A stretch of 64,000 bases of DNA from Acidiphilium acidophilum (GTDB lineage Bacteria > Pseudomonadota > Alphaproteobacteria > Acetobacterales > Acetobacteraceae), in the NCBI RefSeq assembly GCF_033842475.1, contig NZ_JAWXYB010000018.1:3517501-3581500 (forward strand), written 5' to 3'. Shown piece after piece: positions 1 to 7,675 of this stretch. Under the pieces are notes generated by a model that saw nothing but the letters and a program-made list of their open reading frames with translations, was not told the DNA's origin and searched no databases. Each line of letters starts with the position of its first letter. The first letter of the stretch is position 1. The position numbers were made by a program, and so were the translations under genes.

Positions 1-197
1 GCGGGCACCGCGCGGGTGCCATTCAGCACATGAGAAATGGTGGAAATCGAAACCCCGGCGAGGGCCGCCACATCGCGCATCGTCGCCGGGCCGCGATCGG
101 CAGCGCGAATGTCCGGCGCACCGCCGATCCGCTCATCCGGTGGCGCCGCGCTCACGCGGTCCGATACCTTCGAGGCCAGCTTGCGCCTGACCGTCAT
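1..197 (-). CDS. LacI-family transcriptional regulator, N-terminal part (cut by window edge)
   Basis: Only the first 65 residues are inside the window. From about residue 40 the sequence reads ATMRDVAALAGVSISTISHV followed by LNGTRAVP, the classic LacI/GalR helix-turn-helix and hinge start. The ATG at 197 follows a strong AGGAGG-type ribosome binding site. The first 40 residues are a basic leader not usual in the family, so an internal start is possible. The gene lies downstream of moeA on the same strand, with 124 bp between them that contain a candidate operator. The ligand and target genes cannot be judged because the sensor domain is outside the window. Confidence 0.88.
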   Translation of the reverse strand, partial: MTVRRKLASKVSDRVSAAPPDERIGGAPDIRAADRGPATMRDVAALAGVSISTISHVLNGTRAVP

Positions 198-236
198 TCG
201 TTTCCTCCTGCTCCGGATTTGCCCGGCTTCATTCTT

Positions 237-263
237 CGCAAACGTATTCCGCAAACGATTGCG
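237..263. promoter_or_regulatory. Candidate LacI-family operator
   Basis: CGCAAACGATTGCG at 250-263 is a near-perfect palindrome with a central CG, typical of LacI/GalR operators. A second half-site CGCAAACG starts 13 bp earlier at 237. The site lies about 50 bp upstream of the regulator's start codon, so autoregulation is the simplest reading. This rests on pattern only. Confidence 0.4.
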
Positions 264-321
264 TTCCGTCTTTTATGACAGCCCGAATCGAATCACAAGA
301 AGTTTTTTAACGAAAACGCAG

Positions 322-1548
322 CTACAGCCCGCAGGCCGCAAGGCGGATCACCTCAACCATCGCCCCCGCCGCAACCGCCGGCGCATCGGGCGCGCGCAGC
401 ACCACGGCATCGGCCCGCGCGAGGCGGCGCAGCATCGAACTGTCCTGCGGTCCGAACGGCGTCACCTCCAACATCCCATCCTCCCCGCGCGCCAGCACCG
501 CCCGCAAATGATCCGCCCGATGATCGTTCGCGGCGAGTGCAACCGTGCACCGCGCCGGCTCGCGCGGCGGCGCATCGCCGGCAAGGCCGCACAGCCGCTC
601 GATCGCCGGTCTGCCGAACAGCAGCGCGCAGATCATCGCCGAAACCGGATTGCCCGGCAGCCCCAGCACCGGCACGCCGCCCATCGATCCAAACATCAGC
701 GGCTTGCCCGGGCGCATCGCGATCTTCCAGAAATCGAGCGCCAACCCCCGGTCGCTCAGCCCCTGCTGCACCAGATCATATGTGCCGACGCTCGCCCCCC
801 CGGTGGTGAGCAACAAATCCGCCCGCGCCGCCGCGTCCGCCGCCGCTGCAATCGCCTCACGATCGTCGCGCGCCACCGGCAATATCACCGGCACCCCACC
901 ACAGGCGCGCACAAAGGCGGCCAGCGCGTGGGAATTCGAACTCACAATGCCTCCCGCCGGAATCGGCTCGCCCGGCATCGCAATCTCATCCCCGGTCGCG
1001 AGGATCGCAACCGTCGGGCGGCGATGCACGCTCAACCAGGGATGGTTCGCCGCCGCCGCAAGCCCGACATCCCGCGCCGTCAACACCCGTCCCGCCGGCA
1101 GCAATTCGTCACCGACCGCGAAATCGAGCCCGGCCCCGCGCACATGCCGCCCCGGCAGTCCGCGCTCCCGCAGGGTCACAATCCCGTCCGCCTCGGTCGC
1201 ATCCTCCTGGATCACGATGCAGTCGGCCCCTTCGGGCACCACGCTGCCGGTAAACAGCCGCACCGCCTCGCCCGGCCCCATCGCGCCCCCGAACGGATGC
1301 CCGGCAGGTGCAATCCCGACCACCCGCAGCCTCGCACCCGCCGCGGCATCATCCGCCCGCACCGCATATCCATCCATGGCCGAAACATCGCGCGGTGGCT
1401 GGGTCAGCCGCGAAATCACCGGCGCGGCCAACACCCGCCCGGCAGCCTCCCCCAGCGGCACGATCTCAGCCCCGGTCGGCCGCAGCAAAGCCAGTATCCG
1501 CCCCCGCGCATCCGTAATACTCAACATCCGCCCAACCCCCGTTGTCAT
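322..1548 (-). CDS. moeA: Molybdopterin molybdotransferase MoeA
   Basis: MoeA inserts molybdate into adenylylated molybdopterin, the last step of molybdenum cofactor synthesis in the cytoplasm. The 408 residues match the family length. Visible motifs are AMDGYA (57-62), TGDEI (185-189), TTGGASVG (248-255), MRPGKP (278-283) and GLPGNPVS (296-303), covering the MoeA N-terminal and MPT-binding domains. The start at 1548 gives MTTGVGRMLS; the internal Met at residue 8 is an equally good start. No other moa or mog genes are nearby, so it appears as a stand-alone cofactor gene upstream of the LacI-type regulator. Confidence 0.95.
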   Translation of the reverse strand: MTTGVGRMLSITDARGRILALLRPTGAEIVPLGEAAGRVLAAPVISRLTQPPRDVSAMDGYAVRADDAAAGARLRVVGIAPAGHPFGGAMGPGEAVRLFTGSVVPEGADCIVIQEDATEADGIVTLRERGLPGRHVRGAGLDFAVGDELLPAGRVLTARDVGLAAAANHPWLSVHRRPTVAILATGDEIAMPGEPIPAGGIVSSNSHALAAFVRACGGVPVILPVARDDREAIAAAADAAARADLLLTTGGASVGTYDLVQQGLSDRGLALDFWKIAMRPGKPLMFGSMGGVPVLGLPGNPVSAMICALLFGRPAIERLCGLAGDAPPREPARCTVALAANDHRADHLRAVLARGEDGMLEVTPFGPQDSSMLRRLARADAVVLRAPDAPAVAAGAMVEVIRLAACGL

Positions 1549-1754
1549 GATCCCACAGCGTGCCCGCCGATCCCCGCTACCCCACCGTCACAGCGCACCC
1601 GGCCAACCAGTGTCTGCCGATCACCGGCCCCTTCGGCAAGGGATGTGAGGCCCGCGCCAGCCCTCGCCGCCGCATCGGGCGCAGCGCCCGGCAACAAACC
1701 GGCGATCACCGTAACGATTGCAAAGACCGGGTGTGAAGTGTTACCCATAGCCCC

Positions 1755-1952
1755 ATGAAACCGCTTGCTTTTATCATCGGGTCATTGCTCATCCTGGCGC
1801 TTTCGGGCTGCGCCGACAGTACCACCGCCTATTACCACAAGCATCCGCACCGGCTGATGCGCGAAATCGTCACCTGCGAAAACAACGGCGGTGCCCTGGC
1901 GAACACCCCCCGCTGCCGCAAGGCCCTCGCCATCAACGCCCAGCTGTTCTGA
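1755..1952 (+). CDS. Small EexN-like lipoprotein
   Basis: A 65-residue protein with a lipoprotein signal peptide: basic start MKP, a hydrophobic core, then lipobox LSGC with the acylated Cys at 19. The mature part has two cysteines spaced as TCENN...TPRCRKA, as in short lipoproteins annotated as EexN family (named after a plasmid entry-exclusion protein). Chromosomal copies usually have no known function. It would be anchored in the envelope. It is divergent from moeA and convergent with the dehydrogenase gene, and has no obvious ribosome binding site. Confidence 0.7.
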   Translation: MKPLAFIIGSLLILALSGCADSTTAYYHKHPHRLMREIVTCENNGGALANTPRCRKALAINAQLF

Positions 1953-1958
1953 CCCGCC

Positions 1959-2828
1959 CTATTTCGTAGGACCGAGGCGCGCGATCAGCGAGCTTGTGTC
2001 CCACCGCCGCCCGCCCATCGCCTGCACATCGGCATAAAACTGATCGACCAGCGCGGTCACCGGCAGGCGAGCCCCGGTTTCCTTCGCCTGTTCGAGGCAG
2101 ATGCCCAGATCCTTGCGCATCCAGTCCACCGCGAACCCGAACTCGAATTCGCCCGCCACCATCGCCTTCCAGCGATTCTCCATCTGCCAGCTCTGCGCCG
2201 CCCCTTTGGAAATCGCCCCGATCACCGCCGCAGGGTCCAGCCCCGCCGCCTGCGCGAAAGCCAGCCCTTCGGCCAACCCCTGCACCACCCCGGCAATACA
2301 GATCTGATTGACCATCTTGGCCAACTGCCCCGCCCCCGCCGGCCCGATATGGCTGATATTCGCCCCATAAGCCCCGATCACCGGCCGCGCCCGCTCGAAA
2401 TCTGCCGCACCCCCGCCGACCATCACCGTCAACCGTCCCGCCTCGGCCCCCGCCTGACCGCCGGATACCGGCGCATCGAGCACCCCGAACCGCCCACCCG
2501 CCGCCGCCGCCAACTCCCGCGCGACAATCGCCGAAGCTGTGGTATGATCCACAAACAACGCACCATCCGCCATGCCCGCAAACGCACCCTCCGCCCCGAG
2601 CGTGACCGCGCGGAGATCATCGTCATTGCCCACACAGGCAAACACGAACGCCTGCCCCGCCGCAGCCTCCCGCGGCGTCGCCGCCGCCCGTCCGCCGTGG
2701 CGCGCCACCCAGCTCCCGGCCTTTGCTGCCGTGCGATTGTAAACCGTCACCTCATGTCCCGCCGCCGCGAGATGCCCCGCCATGGGAAACCCCATCACGC
2801 CGAGACCGAGAAAAGCAATTTTTGCCAT
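1959..2828 (-). CDS. NAD(P)-dependent beta-hydroxyacid dehydrogenase (HIBADH family)
   Basis: The 289 residues have the usual family length. The Rossmann motif GLGVMG is at residues 8-13, the substrate-binding signature DAPVSGG at 118-124, and the catalytic Lys in GQLAKMVNQ at about 171. The family oxidises or reduces 3-hydroxyacids such as 3-hydroxyisobutyrate, tartronate semialdehyde or glyoxylate in the cytosol. The sequence alone does not separate these substrates, and neighbours give no pathway hint. The start ATG at 2828 sits directly before the Rossmann fold. Confidence 0.92.
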   Translation of the reverse strand: MAKIAFLGLGVMGFPMAGHLAAAGHEVTVYNRTAAKAGSWVARHGGRAAATPREAAAGQAFVFACVGNDDDLRAVTLGAEGAFAGMADGALFVDHTTASAIVARELAAAAGGRFGVLDAPVSGGQAGAEAGRLTVMVGGGAADFERARPVIGAYGANISHIGPAGAGQLAKMVNQICIAGVVQGLAEGLAFAQAAGLDPAAVIGAISKGAAQSWQMENRWKAMVAGEFEFGFAVDWMRKDLGICLEQAKETGARLPVTALVDQFYADVQAMGGRRWDTSSLIARLGPTK

Positions 2829-3116
2829 GCGAGTCCTTCAAAGCCGTAAAGAGTTGAAAAGAGGCTGCTCCTGAAAAAAGCAAACACGTTTTTCTGCTTC
2901 CTTTTTTCCAACAAAGAAAGTCCTGCCATGCCCTTGTCACCCCCCGCCGATCACCCGACCCGATCGAACCAATCGTCGAAAATACTGGACAAGCCGGTTG
3001 ACCCGCCATTTTGCCTGCGGCAACAGTATCGGGCCATGATGCTGACACAGACTGACGGCATGTGACCGCTGGGCGGGTGGTCCGTCCCTGCTTTCCTTAT
3101 CTACTCCGGGCGTCTC

Positions 3117-4937
3117 ATGGCCAGTTCCACCGTTCGCCGCGACTATCCGCAGCGTGTCCTCAACGGACTGAAGCGCCGGCTGAGCGCGGTCACGATCGAC
3201 GCGCCGATGCATCTGCGCGCCCTGGTCCGCACCGACGAGCTGTGGCTGGCGGCGCTGGCCATCCTGGTCGGGATTCTCGGCGGAATTGCGGTCTTCCTGA
3301 TGGATTTCTTCAGCCATCATTTCCATTTCTGGTTTTTCGCCCTGCCGCAATTCGGCGAGGGTCTGTCCCAGCAGGGCCATATCGACCCGATCCGCGCGAT
3401 GTTCGTGCCCATCCTCGGCGGTGCCCTGCTCGGCTCGATCACCTGGCTGCTCGCCAAATACCGCCCCGGCAATTTCATCGACCCGGTCGAAGCCAACGCC
3501 CTCTACGGCGGCAAGCTGTCATTGCGCGATTCGGTCATCGTCGCGGCACAGACCGTCCTGTCCAACGGGGTCGGCGGCTCGGTCGGCATGGAAGCGGGCT
3601 ACGCCCAGTTCGGCAGCGGCCTCGCCTCCTGGGTCGGCCAGCAATTCCGCCTCCGCCGCAACGACCTGCGAATCCTGGTCGGCTGCGGTGCCGCCGCCGC
3701 GATCGGCGGCGCCTTCAACGCCCCGCTCTGCGGCGCGTTCTACGGCATCGAACTCGTCATCGGCACCTATTCGATGACCAGCCTGCCGCTGATCATCATC
3801 GCCTCCCTCACCGGCACCCTGGTCGCCGACATGCTGATGGATGGCGGGGTCAAGGCGCTCGACGTCGTGCTCCCCACCTTCGTCCCCGGTTACGCCTATC
3901 CGCTCGCAATCCTGCTCGGCGTCACCGCCGGTTTCGTCGGCATCGCGATCATGCGCGGCGTCACCACCATCGAGGCCGCCTTCCGCCGCGCCGGGGTGCC
4001 GATCTGGCTGCGCCCGATCCTCGGCGGCGTCGTCGTCGGCCTGCTCGGCAGCATCACCCCGAAAGTTCTCGCCTCGGGCAATTCCTCGCTGCACACCCAG
4101 CTCGCCGTGGTCTATCCCCTCCTGCTCGCGGTCACCCTTCTGGTGATGAAATCGACCGCCTCGGCCTTCTCGATCGGCTCGGGCTTCCGCGGCGGCCTGT
4201 TCTTCGCCGCCCTGTTCATGGGCTCGCTGCTCGGTCGCGCCTATGGCGATGTCGCGGTGATGCTGCCCTTCGCCCATGGCGTGCCGATCGGCTTCTACGC
4301 CGTGGTCGGCATGGCCGCCCTCGCCGTCGCGATCGTCGGCGGCCCGATGACCATGACCTTCCTCGCCCTCGAAAGCACCAATAATTTCAGCATCACCATC
4401 GCGGTGCTCGCTGCCGCCATCGCCGCCTCGCTCACCGTCCGCCGCGTCTTCGGCTATTCCTTCACCACCTGGCGCTTCCACCTGCGCGGCGAAGCCATCC
4501 GCAGCGCCGTCGATATCGGCTGGATTCACAACCTCACGGTCGGGCGCATGATGCGGCGCACCCCCTATACCGTCCACGAAAACATGAGCATCCCCGCCTT
4601 CAAGACCGAATACCCGCTCGGCCGCACCCAATACGTCGTGGTGCTCGACGGCGACGAGCATTACGTCGGCCTCGCCTACCCCTCCGAAGCCCACGCCCCC
4701 GGCGAGGAAGAGCCGCTGACCATCCACGACATCCTCCGCCACCAGGAAGATTTCCTGCTCCCGCAAGGCACCGTCAAGGAAGCGATCAAAGCCTTCGAAC
4801 GCACCGAATGCGACGTTCTCGCCGTGCTCGACGGCCCGGAAACCCGCCGCGTCCTCGGCGTACTCACCGAACAATACGCCCTGCGCCGCTACAGCGAGGA
4901 ACTCGACAAACGGCGGCGGGAGTTGTCGGGGGAGTAG
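3117..4937 (+). CDS. ClC-family chloride channel or chloride/proton antiporter with C-terminal CBS-like region
   Basis: A 606-residue inner-membrane protein with about ten hydrophobic segments (residues 40-440) and a soluble C-terminal part resembling a CBS pair. Of the selectivity motifs, the GREGP region appears as GSVGMEAG (155-161), keeping the gating Glu at 159. The helix N motif is GSGFRGGLFF rather than GKxFxP, and the helix D motif is divergent. It therefore belongs to a side branch of ClC whose ion specificity cannot be read from sequence. In acidophiles ClC exchangers are linked to acid resistance, which is an inference here. The 3' end carries a hairpin 15 bp after the stop. Confidence 0.9.
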   Translation: MASSTVRRDYPQRVLNGLKRRLSAVTIDAPMHLRALVRTDELWLAALAILVGILGGIAVFLMDFFSHHFHFWFFALPQFGEGLSQQGHIDPIRAMFVPILGGALLGSITWLLAKYRPGNFIDPVEANALYGGKLSLRDSVIVAAQTVLSNGVGGSVGMEAGYAQFGSGLASWVGQQFRLRRNDLRILVGCGAAAAIGGAFNAPLCGAFYGIELVIGTYSMTSLPLIIIASLTGTLVADMLMDGGVKALDVVLPTFVPGYAYPLAILLGVTAGFVGIAIMRGVTTIEAAFRRAGVPIWLRPILGGVVVGLLGSITPKVLASGNSSLHTQLAVVYPLLLAVTLLVMKSTASAFSIGSGFRGGLFFAALFMGSLLGRAYGDVAVMLPFAHGVPIGFYAVVGMAALAVAIVGGPMTMTFLALESTNNFSITIAVLAAAIAASLTVRRVFGYSFTTWRFHLRGEAIRSAVDIGWIHNLTVGRMMRRTPYTVHENMSIPAFKTEYPLGRTQYVVVLDGDEHYVGLAYPSEAHAPGEEEPLTIHDILRHQEDFLLPQGTVKEAIKAFERTECDVLAVLDGPETRRVLGVLTEQYALRRYSEELDKRRRELSGE

Positions 4938-4951
4938 CAGAGAAAGCAAGC

Positions 4952-4984
4952 GCTTCTTTTTTGTAAAAAAGAAGCAAAAAACTT
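4952..4984 (+). repeat. 3'-end hairpin repeat, copy 1 (after the ClC gene)
   Basis: Perfect 11-bp inverted repeat: GCTTCTTTTTT (4952-4962), a 2-nt GT loop, then AAAAAAGAAGC (4965-4975), followed by AAAAAACTT. It lies 15 bp after the ClC stop codon. A run of A rather than T follows the stem, so it is not a standard intrinsic terminator in the gene's sense direction. Three more copies with a changed but still paired stem lie in this window. Confidence 0.85.
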
Positions 4985-5034
4985 CTGCAATCAGGGGCAC
5001 GGGCCTTTTCAACGGCAACGACCCAGATTCAAGA

Positions 5035-5067
5035 AAGTTTTTTGCTACTTTTTTACAAAAAAGTAGC
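5035..5067 (-). repeat. 3'-end hairpin repeat, copy 2 (after the DsbA-like gene)
   Basis: On the minus strand the order is GCTACTTTTTT, GT, AAAAAAGTAGC, then AAAAAACTTT. This is the same layout as copy 1, but the clamp is GCTAC/GTAGC instead of GCTTC/GAAGC, so both arms have changed together. It begins 5 bp after the stop codon of the convergent thioredoxin gene. Copies 1 and 2 face each other between the two convergent genes. Confidence 0.85.
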
Positions 5068-5072
5068 CTTCC

Positions 5073-5708
5073 TCACTTCCCGTCCTGCTCCCGCATCGCC
5101 TGCGCAACCACCGACCGCAGATCCGCCGATGTCAGTCCCCCCACCACCTTGACCGGCCCGATATACATCGCCGGTATTTCATGAATCCCGAGCGCCCGTC
5201 CCCGCGCGAGATTCGCCGCGATCTCCGCCGCAACCTGCGGCCCCGCCATCGCCGCCTCCATTTTCGGCCAGTCGAGCCCGAGTTGCGTCGCATCCTGCTG
5301 CATCAGCGCCGGGGTCGGCACCGGCTTCTGGCTCATCAGCAATGCCCGCATCCGCCGATATCCCCCCTGCATCCGCGCGGCATAGAGCGCCCGGGTCGCC
5401 AGCATCCCCGCCGGCCCCAGAATCGGGTATTCGACCGGCACGTAACGGATGTCATGATCGGTTTCGATCAGCTTGTGAATCCGCTTGTTCATCGCCCGGC
5501 AGGGCGGGCAGCGGATATCGTAGAAATCGATGATGGTGACCTGCCCGTGCGGGTTGCCATAAATGGGGTCCCCCGGCCGCACGAGGCTCGCCGCGTTGAC
5601 CTTACCCTTCGGCGCGGCAGCCCCCGTCGCCAGCGCCACCCCGGCCACCAGCGCCATCCGCACGGCATCACGACGGTTCATCCGGTTTGGCCCCGCTCTG
5701 TCATCCAT
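5073..5708 (-). CDS. DsbA-like secreted thioredoxin-fold protein (CPPC)
   Basis: The 211 residues begin with a signal peptide (MNRRDAVRMALVAGVALATG, starting at the second Met, residue 10, which is the likelier start). The redox motif FYDIRCPPC has its cysteines at 67 and 70, followed by the helical insertion and a cis-Pro loop near EIPAMYIG. This marks a periplasmic thiol:disulfide oxidoreductase of the DSBA family. CPPC rather than CPHC suggests an atypical redox potential, perhaps a disulfide isomerase or a thioredoxin-like partner. No DsbB is nearby. Confidence 0.88.
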   Translation of the reverse strand: MDDRAGPNRMNRRDAVRMALVAGVALATGAAAPKGKVNAASLVRPGDPIYGNPHGQVTIIDFYDIRCPPCRAMNKRIHKLIETDHDIRYVPVEYPILGPAGMLATRALYAARMQGGYRRMRALLMSQKPVPTPALMQQDATQLGLDWPKMEAAMAGPQVAAEIAANLARGRALGIHEIPAMYIGPVKVVGGLTSADLRSVVAQAMREQDGK

Positions 5709-5767
5709 GTGATATAGTCGATGTCGCGGATAAAATCAGTCCGCCTCAACCATCACGGGTGATCGAC

Positions 5768-6400
5768 GTGCATCAGGCGACCGGCGTTTCTCTTCAGGAG
5801 ATCCTGATCTACGCCCTGCTCTGGGTGAGTTTCGGCCTCGGCCACTCCCTGCTCGCCGCAACCCCGATACGCGCGCGCATGACAAGGCTGTTCGGCACCG
5901 GCGAACGCCTCGCCTACAACATCATCGCCCTGATCCACCTCGCTCTCGTGCTGCTGATCGGCATGGACCTGTTCCGCCATGCGGCATCCTTCGCCCTGCT
6001 CTGGCCGGTCCGCGCCCTCATGCTGCTCGCCGCCATCGCCGGGGCCATCGTCCTCGCCTTCGCCGGCAAATCCTACGATTTCGGCCGCTTCCTCGGCACC
6101 ACCCAATGGCGCGGCGGCGTCGTCGAAACCGCGATGCCGGTCGAACCGCTCGCCACCGGCGGCATGAACGCCCTGGTCCGTCATCCGCTCTATCTCGGCG
6201 TCGTCCTGCTGCTGTTCGGCCTCGCCGACACCCCGTTCCGCCTCGAAACCGCCATCGCCGGCACGCTCTACATCCTGATCGGCATACACTTCGAGGAACG
6301 CAAGCTGATCGCGCTCTACGGGTCCGCCTACGCCGAGTATCGCCGCACCGTGCCGATGCTGTTGCCCCGCCCCCGCGCCGCGCTCAGGGTCGATCGTTGA
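5768..6400 (+). CDS. NnrU/isoprenylcysteine-methyltransferase-like integral membrane protein
   Basis: About five hydrophobic segments precede a conserved C-terminal block RHPLYLGVVLLLFG ... HFEERKLIALYGSAYAEY, the signature of the NnrU / PEMT / ICMT-like membrane methyltransferase superfamily, which binds S-adenosylmethionine at the membrane face. The open frame extends up to 5687 but would overlap the divergent DsbA-like gene by 22 bp; GTG at 5768 (or 5759) is a more natural start. The substrate is unknown. Confidence 0.82.
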   Translation: MHQATGVSLQEILIYALLWVSFGLGHSLLAATPIRARMTRLFGTGERLAYNIIALIHLALVLLIGMDLFRHAASFALLWPVRALMLLAAIAGAIVLAFAGKSYDFGRFLGTTQWRGGVVETAMPVEPLATGGMNALVRHPLYLGVVLLLFGLADTPFRLETAIAGTLYILIGIHFEERKLIALYGSAYAEYRRTVPMLLPRPRAALRVDR

Positions 6401-6456
6401 CTCAGGGCGCAGTACGGAATTAAGTTTCCCTGAATAAGAAAATATTTTTTTTATCT

Positions 6457-6485
6457 TTACTTATTTCTCGCGGTTCTGTCATATT
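6457..6485 (+). promoter_or_regulatory. Candidate promoter of the nuo operon
   Basis: The 217-bp gap before nuoA holds the most AT-rich stretch of the first 20 kb (6430-6485). TTACTT (6457-6462), a 17-bp spacer and CATATT (6480-6485) are a weak sigma-70-like match. No activator site was recognised. The assignment is based mostly on position. Confidence 0.3.
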
Positions 6486-6564
6486 CGCCAAGAGTGATGT
6501 GAAACGCATCGCGGGTAATGCGGCACGAGCCAGTAAGGTGGTGCCAATCACGAGAGGAAACGCG

Positions 6565-6621
6565 ATGATCAGACACCATACAGGGAAGTTGTATCTCGAC
6601 GGGGCCGGTTTCTCCCGATGA
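6565..6621 (+). CDS. 18-codon leader ORF overlapping the nuoA start
   Basis: A short frame [18 protein letters not shown] has an excellent ribosome binding site (GAGAGGAAA, 6552-6560). It ends in TGA at 6619-6621, sharing ATGA with the nuoA start codon at 6618. nuoA itself has no visible Shine-Dalgarno sequence. The arrangement is typical of translational coupling: ribosomes finishing the leader would restart on nuoA. The peptide sequence shows no known stalling motif. Confidence 0.45.
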   Translation: MIRHHTGKLYLDGAGFSR

Positions 6622-7082
6622 GTCATCACGTCGTCCCCACCAATTTCATCGGCCTCGGCTTCTACGTCATCGCGATCGTCGCGATGGTCACGGTCATGAT
6701 CGGCGGCTCCTACGTGCTCGGCCCGCGCAAGCGCGGCCCGGCCGACACCAACCCGTTCGAATCCGGCATCATCCCCGCGCACGACACGCAAATCCGCTTC
6801 CCGAGCCAGTTCTACATCGTGGCGATGCTGTTCGTCGTCTTCGATCTCGAAATGGTCTTCGTCTTCGCCTGGGCGGTCGCCGCGCGCGAGGTCGGCTGGG
6901 TCGGCTACGGCGCGATCGTCGCGTTCCTCGCCTTCCTGCTCGTGGCCCTGGCCTATCTCTGGCGCTCCGGCGCGCTGGAATGGGGTCCGAAACCCTACGA
7001 CCGCACCCGCCCGCGCTCCATCCCGCGCCGTCATCTGCCCACACCCGAGCCCTGGACCTCCCGGAAAGGACCCTCCGCATGA
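6618..7082 (+). CDS. nuoA: NADH-quinone oxidoreductase subunit A
   Basis: A 154-residue membrane subunit of complex I with three transmembrane segments. The family core is clear: [10 protein letters not shown] in the first loop, then [22 protein letters not shown]. NuoA sits at the junction of the membrane arm and the quinone site, helping couple quinone reduction to proton pumping. The stop overlaps the nuoB start. The C-terminal tail after residue 125 is proline-rich and slightly longer than in E. coli. Confidence 0.96.
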   Translation: MSHHVVPTNFIGLGFYVIAIVAMVTVMIGGSYVLGPRKRGPADTNPFESGIIPAHDTQIRFPSQFYIVAMLFVVFDLEMVFVFAWAVAAREVGWVGYGAIVAFLAFLLVALAYLWRSGALEWGPKPYDRTRPRSIPRRHLPTPEPWTSRKGPSA

Positions 7083-7675
7083 ATCAATCCGTGCCCGATC
7101 CCGGCGGCAACAACCAGAAATTCATGCTCGGCAAACTGGAAGACCTCGTCTCCTGGGGCCAGAAGAATTCGCTCTGGCCGTTCAATTTCGGCCTGTCGTG
7201 CTGCTACGTCGAAATGGCGACCTCGTTCACCTCGAAATTCGACATCGCGCGCTACGGCGCCGAGGTTCTGCGCGCCACGCCGCGCCAGGCCGATGTCATC
7301 GTCATCGCCGGCACCGTGTTCCTGAAAATGGCCCCGGTGGTGAAATTCCTTTACGAGCAGATGCTTGAGCCCCGCTGGGTCATCTCGATGGGGTCCTGCG
7401 CCAATTCCGGCGGCATGTACGATGTGTACAGCGTGGTCCAGGGCGTCGACAGCATCCTCCCGGTCGATGTCTACGTCCCCGGCTGCCCGCCCCGTCCGGA
7501 AGCCCTGTTCGAAGGCCTGATGCTGCTCCAGAACTCGATCGGCGCGACCAAGCGCCCGCTAAGCTGGATGATCGGCGAAACCGGCCCGGTCCCCTACGTC
7601 AAACCGAGCCAGCGCGACCTGAAAAACGACCAGCGCATGGCCATGACCTCCGCCCGGCTGCCGGATCACGTCTGA
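7079..7675 (+). CDS. nuoB: NADH-quinone oxidoreductase subunit B
   Basis: The start at 7079 ([10 protein letters not shown], with GGAAAGGA just upstream, overlapping the nuoA stop) gives 198 residues. The ligands of the terminal [4Fe-4S] cluster N2 are visible: the CC pair in [11 protein letters not shown] (41-42), C107 in GSCANSGG and C136 in VPGCPPRPE. NuoB passes electrons to quinone at the base of the peripheral arm. The open frame extends further upstream, but that part lies over nuoA and is not conserved. Confidence 0.97.
   Translation: MNQSVPDPGGNNQKFMLGKLEDLVSWGQKNSLWPFNFGLSCCYVEMATSFTSKFDIARYGAEVLRATPRQADVIVIAGTVFLKMAPVVKFLYEQMLEPRWVISMGSCANSGGMYDVYSVVQGVDSILPVDVYVPGCPPRPEALFEGLMLLQNSIGATKRPLSWMIGETGPVPYVKPSQRDLKNDQRMAMTSARLPDHV

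Noticed and set aside
1545-1748. 67-residue frame overlapping the moeA start by 4 bp (ATGA), with a signal-like N-terminus
   Set aside because: No family resemblance, low-complexity Gly/Ala composition and no ribosome binding site; probably a chance frame in GC-rich DNA.
2860-2925. Possible fifth copy of the T6/A6 hairpin repeat
   Set aside because: T- and A-rich pieces are present, but no stem with the constant layout can be formed, and it lies upstream of genes rather than after a stop codon.
3519-5018. 499-residue minus-strand frame opposite the ClC gene
   Set aside because: Shadow frame produced by third-position GC bias; composition is dominated by Asp, Glu, Gly and Ala with no domain.
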